DNA from: Thereva unica
Taxonomy: Eukaryota > Arthropoda > Insecta > Diptera > Therevidae
NCBI GenBank assembly: GCA_949987705.1
Contig: OX465284.1
Location: forward strand, 118,339,052-118,403,051
Length of the DNA: 64,000 nucleotides
Direction: 5' to 3'
The notes beneath the pieces were generated by a model. It was not told the origin of the DNA and ran no database searches. It was given only the letters and a program-made list of their open reading frames with translations. The translations under genes were made by a program, and so were the position numbers. Within the stretch, counting starts at the first letter, position 1. Each line of letters begins with the position of its first letter. Positions 59,001 through 64,000 of the stretch are shown here, piece after piece.

Positions 59001-62000
59001 CATAGTTACCTCGTTAACGAGGGCATATTCATGGGCGGCGAACCCTATTTGCCCTAGAAGTGTCTCGGCTTGTTTGTGTGCGGGAGCCCTGCTTCTCCTG
59101 TTGACACACAGAGCAGCTTCCTTCTTTGTTCCTGGAAATTAATTTCCTCTGAAAACGAAAATCAAATTGAATCGATACTCGGAGCCACCACCCATAAATA
59201 ATTTATGCCATGTTTTCTTATTCTGAAAAAGAAACGAGCTCTGTTGCCCCACCGCCGTGCAAAGATAAAACTCCTTCTGTAGTATGCATGTGCATGTAGT
59301 GGTGAAAGTCGATAGGAAATATTTGCAGGCAAATCTGTTCGCAGATTTGCACCCACCATGATACGAAAGCTCTGGAGAAAGGCACTGCGTCGCCCTCTGG
59401 ACTGGATCTGATGTTGCTGACTTTCAGGGCTCCGCTGGTAGAAGCGAATAGATCGGCAGCTAATCTGCTTTAACTCTTGCAATCCTTGGCTATTCGCTAT
59501 GCATCGAATTTAATCGAAGCGTAGGGTGCTTAGCTCGACACAACAGGCGCTCCTTTCTTCGGGAACCGCGTGCAGAAGGTACGTGCTGAACGAGGCCCTG
59601 CCGCGGCGGTCAAGCTCTCCTTCACAACATTGCGTGTTAGCTCTTGTACTTCGATAGTTCTACATACGTTTCCAGCGAGCCCAGCCTTGTTTTGATCGTG
59701 CAAGTACCACACTTACAATTGCACTCGTAGACAATTTTTAAATAAAGGATACCAAAGTGCAGCCCGAGCCGCTTTCACTTCTAACAGGCGAGCAAAAGTG
59801 CTCCACCTTCTTAAAAACACGTTTTTAAATCATCCGGCGCGTTGCTGATTCCACTTAATAGAAACAATAACCACGGAAGCCGAGCCCCGCACGGCGGAGC
59901 ACTGGCAGCATCCACGTAGTTTGAATGTACTCCGGCACACATTGGACGAACGATGTAATCTCATTCAATTTAACTCTTCAGCGGAATATCAACGGAATGG
60001 GAAAAATGTAGTGTGTACGAAATCGAGATAAGTCGAAACACGAACTGGCTACAACATAGTGGTTGTGCTTTATAGCAGGTGGAAAAACTGATTAAATTAA
60101 ATTAAGCCCTGCTCCTGCAGAAGAGCACCCACTACACTCGGATACCTGGCGTTCTTGTAACATCCTGGCTCCGAACGGGTTCCGTGGAGCCCGCTGGAAA
60201 GCACAGTGAAACCCGTATTCAAAAGAGGGCACCGAGTGGGTGGGAAATCTCTGAAAAACAACCAGCTCTCGCTCGCAACCACACCGACGTATGCAAGGTG
60301 CATGAACTATCCCACGGGCTGACTCCGAACGCGAAGGAGCACGGCGGAGTCAAAACAACTCCAGAAATTTATTTTTAAATGAAAAAGGAGTTGAGGTAAT
60401 AGTAAAGCCTCCGGGGCTTTACAGCTTTGAGTCGTAAACTATTTTCGCCGTAGCACCGGCCGGAGCGTCCCAGCCCCCTGCGAACATCCCGGACAGGTGG
60501 GACGTGTGCAGCGGAGGACGGGTGCAAGGATATGAAATTCACTTAATGTTTCGATTGCATGTTGCAATTATCAAAGTGGATATAAAATTCCTGATATCAC
60601 ACAAGTGGGACCTGCTTTTGTGAGTTTAATGGGGCTCCATTCAGCCCGAGCAGCTCGCTGTAGCAAACTTATTCGGGCTCTGAGCTATAGTGGCGCTGTT
60701 CAAGTCAACCCTTCAGCATACCGGAATAGCTAGTTGTAAATGCGCTGGCCTTTTGCATTGCACATTCCTGACAACTAAGGGACTCGTAAATATTTTTTTA
60801 CTCCTGCATTAAATGTCTCATAGGAGTGCAATAGCATAAAAAGTTTTCTTGACGTAAAAGATTGTCGGATATGTGGCTCAGGAGCAATCTACTGCCTGCA
60901 GTGGTGGGTGGGGGCGCCTCCAGACAGGAGCTCTATTAAAACGCTGGATTAAAGCCCTTCAAGTCGAGCAAGTTGGAGATAATGGCCTGGCTTGGCAAGA
61001 ATTGCGGCACAAGAACACAATAATTTCCAAAGCGATTGTCTATGCAAGTAAAACAGATTGGGATTTCCCTGACACTGCAAGAAGTTTTATGCAAATTTAA
61101 TTTCTTGTGTGTGTAGCTCGGTGGGTACCTGTGTTAAACACTTAATCGGAAATATGCAACACCCTGTTCCTGTAAGCTTTGGCAGCGTTTCGGATCACCT
61201 TCAGAAGTACCCCTTTTGATGTCAATGAATTGCAAACTAATATGCTAAATGCAGAATTCATAACATGCATGTGCAATGGCTGGCTGTGCACAAATAATGA
61301 GTTGACTAGCTACTAACTACCTGAAAGAATATGTATTGATGTGCCAGCTGCATCGGTGCATTCAAGCTATGTTGAATGCACCGACTGGCGTGTATTTGCG
61401 TTCCAGACAAATCTGGAGCACTTCAAACAAAACCGTCGTGGCATTTGCGTTCGATAATAAATATAAAGCCCAGGAGGTTGTAGGCATAGAGGGACCACAG
61501 TGTTCAGAAAACTTTTCACATTCGCCGGGTGCATTCAATTAAAGAATATAAATTGAACCGTTCAACATGCGCCGATTTGAACTGGACGCACCCAGAAACA
61601 AGACTTTTATTAGAAACAAAGAAGCTCGGCGTTACATTGACAGTTTCTTTGCCTGAAACACAAGCTTCTAGTTCAATTAATATTTAAGTTTGTAGTACGT
61701 CTACATATATTTGATTATATGGTGATTTGTTGGTTTGTTCTATTAAGTGCGTGTGACCGCCCTAATACCCGTGTCTAACATAGGAGACCCGTGAAGGTCC
61801 GCACCCAGACGGTAGTGTCAAATTCATCATAAGTAATCGGAAGGTGTACTCTCTTCAACAGAGCAGCAAACATTGAAAAATATTGAACGGTGTCGCTTTA
61901 ATAACAATTTCAGAAAGAAACCAACAGATGGCCTAAAGATTTGTGCTCCCTTTGATGGTTTTCAGCACAGCCCAAGAGGAAAATTTCTTACAACACCAAC

Positions 62001-64000
62001 CACCATCTCCCTACTTGGAGCTCGTGTAGGCCTTCTGTTCAATGTTTGCAAATGTTTTTCCATCTAAATAGTGTAGTTAAAGTCTACAATTTATTTATAA
62101 TAATCGTGGAAAGGTCCGGGTTCCAGCAGAATAGCCACACCGTTTCGAAGTTGCGACAAATCGCGACTTGGAACTGACCGCACATTTGCTTGCATTAATT
62201 TAAGCGGCTTTAAGTTGCCACAAGTTATCCACTCAGCGTGCGTAAGAAATCCCCCACAGGCGTTTACTGTAGAAGCGGCGTATTACACTGATGAATACCT
62301 CTGTTCCACAGAACACTTATAATGATTACTTTCCGGGTCCGGGCAATTTATCTTAACACTCAAAGACAATTTATTTGGTATACGAAAAGCAGACATAAAA
62401 ACGTCTTAGCATCCCGCAACAATCTAGAGCACGATTTTCCAATAAAACATAATTCAGTTTCCCCACACCCGCGCCGAGGCCCACACAAGTCTCTACACCA
62501 GCTAGATGCCGTAAATATGTATGCAGCATATGATGAAGATGAAATATATGGCAAAACAGGAAAAGGGAAACTCTTCACACATCGGACATTTTCCCGCAGA
62601 AATAACCACTGGATGGGATGATCTACAACATTCTGATGCCGGCGAACAAGAACTTGAAGGAGGACTACCAATATGAGTCTCAGGCACGAATCGTGGGCTG
62701 TAAGGTACGGGATCCAGCCCCGCCAGCACCTAGGCCTCTGCGGTCAACACACGTGAACGCCCGAACATAATCTGGGCATAATAGCAAGGAGCGTCTGGTC
62801 GCTAGAGCAGTAATACTCGTAGTGCGGAACAAAATGTGCCATCATCAACAATTCTCAATGGACACAGCGCTGGGACCCCGCAATATTTTCTAAAACGGAG
62901 ACAAGTTGGACACTTGTGCCCTGGCAAATCCCATACACCAGCACATTCCGGGCAGCATGGGCCAAACGAGATACAAATTTCTGGAGCCATCAGCCGTCCG
63001 ACGTCCGGCAAGTGCGAAATAGAAAAACATTTCATATGAATCATATTAGTCGGGGTGGAGCCCCCTGGCCCGGTCCTTAAGGGTGAACCTCTCGAGGGGT
63101 GTTTCGACGGCCGAGCCCCAATTCCGGCTGCCCAGTAAACAATCCAAGCAGGAACAACTACGTAGGTATATCTTCGGTTAAAATTATGGCAATTGAGGGA
63201 CGTTAAGTGAAAACGTGTTTGCTGCCGCCCCAGTCGGCTACTGCGCCCCCGCTAGTGGTGCTTCGACCTTTCCTTGTTCTTCTGCTAGTCATAATGCCAC
63301 TCAGGTTATGGCCATTCAACATTTTATTTGGCATTCACTTTAACGCCTAGCTTCTCCGCAATGAGGCACATTACTACGGCCCTATACAAGATTGCTTCGC
63401 TTTTCGGAGCTCGTAACATATTTTATATTTACGGGCTAACTTTCCGCCCAACAAGAGCGCAGCCCTCCAAATGAGGCATTGAAGCCGGCCCAAATAAATT
63501 TTATTTTTGCAGAAAGCTTCATAATTGTAAAAGCAAATAATTTTAAAATTCCACGGCGAAGTCCAGTAATAACTGGAATAAATAAAAAATTATGACAGCG
63601 GCTTTATTACACCAGCAAGAGTCAATAGAACGCTTCGCGGAATTTAGTGATTTCCTCCGGCGAGTATTGCCGTCCGAACGGCCCAAATCCGGGTTCGCTT
63701 TGAGTGGCCCACTGCAGCGCTCCCGAGGCCGGGGCTCGCCGCCCTAAGCCTTCTCCTTCGCGCCATTAATTTTAATGCTATTTTCGTCTGATTTGTTTCT
63801 TACAACTTGAATTGCTGATGTTTAATTAAGATTTCGGCCTTATCCGAAGACAATTTACAGCGGGCGGAAGGGCGCGGCTGCCACGGGCCGGACGAGGCCC
63901 CACAAGGTATGCAAATCGACGCCGCGCGAGCGAGCAATAATATGCCGGCATATTGAAGCCAGCCAATTTGGGGTAATTTTAATGGCAACAATAGAGTGCG
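53040..64000. other. Gene-free right flank
   Basis: No frame shows a domain, a signal-peptide exon with a matching short intron, or transposon motifs. The DNA contains AATTAATTAATTAA at 54048-54061 and other homeodomain-type words, and a short tandem TTTTCACCA repeat at about 55990-56027. It may hold long-range regulatory DNA or belong to an intron of a gene outside the window. I see nothing further to annotate. Confidence 0.4.

Noticed and set aside
1..64000. CRISPR arrays, operons, ribosome binding sites and bacterial-type features
   Set aside because: The window has spliced genes, poly(A) signals, TATA boxes, SINEs and LINEs; it is eukaryotic and no array-like spaced repeats were seen.

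Overview
This is an insect nuclear genome window, most likely dipteran. The signs are widely spaced genes with 52-66 bp introns, TATA boxes followed about 30 bp later by an insect-type initiator (YCAGTTG), moderate GC content, and LINE, SINE and MITE debris in the intergenic DNA. No species can be named from the sequence alone; a large-genome fly is a guess.

Layout. 1-3.4 kb: non-coding DNA. 3.4-5.1 kb: a three-exon short-chain dehydrogenase/reductase resembling HSD17B8, the only gene with a recognised metabolic function. 5.1-20.4 kb: mostly gene-free, with a 950 bp fold-back (hairpin) repeat, a 5'-truncated LINE, possible MITE and DNA-transposon pieces, and one possible single-exon gene at 11.9 kb. 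20.5-52.2 kb: nine two-exon genes, here called A to I, in the order A+ B+ C- D- E- F+ G- H- I-. Each has a first exon of 55-64 nt coding a signal peptide, one short phase-1 intron of 52-66 bp, and a second exon coding a mature protein without cysteine and of low complexity. The cluster is interrupted by a nearly intact RTE/CR1-type LINE (27.9-30.9 kb), a 514 bp element with 34 bp inverted ends, and several decayed Jockey-like LINE and tRNA-SINE pieces. 52.3-64 kb: one full-length tRNA-derived SINE, then about 11 kb with no supported gene.

The nine secreted-protein genes are the main content. Their sequences are very different from one another, but short motifs link subsets: a Lys/Leu block (KKK-L-L-L) in A, H and I; a GYIPV...P-x-x-AI motif in D and E; a GRA motif in C, E, H and I. 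Several share TATA-to-initiator spacing and 5' leader length. Together this suggests a fast-evolving tandem family of co-regulated structural or matrix-type extracellular proteins (eggshell, cuticle, silk/glue or reproductive secretion are all possible). No specific function can be assigned from the sequence.

The repeat content shows an internally consistent LINE/SINE relationship: a tRNA-derived SINE carries a 3' tail that resembles the tail of the Jockey-like LINE family found several times in the same window.
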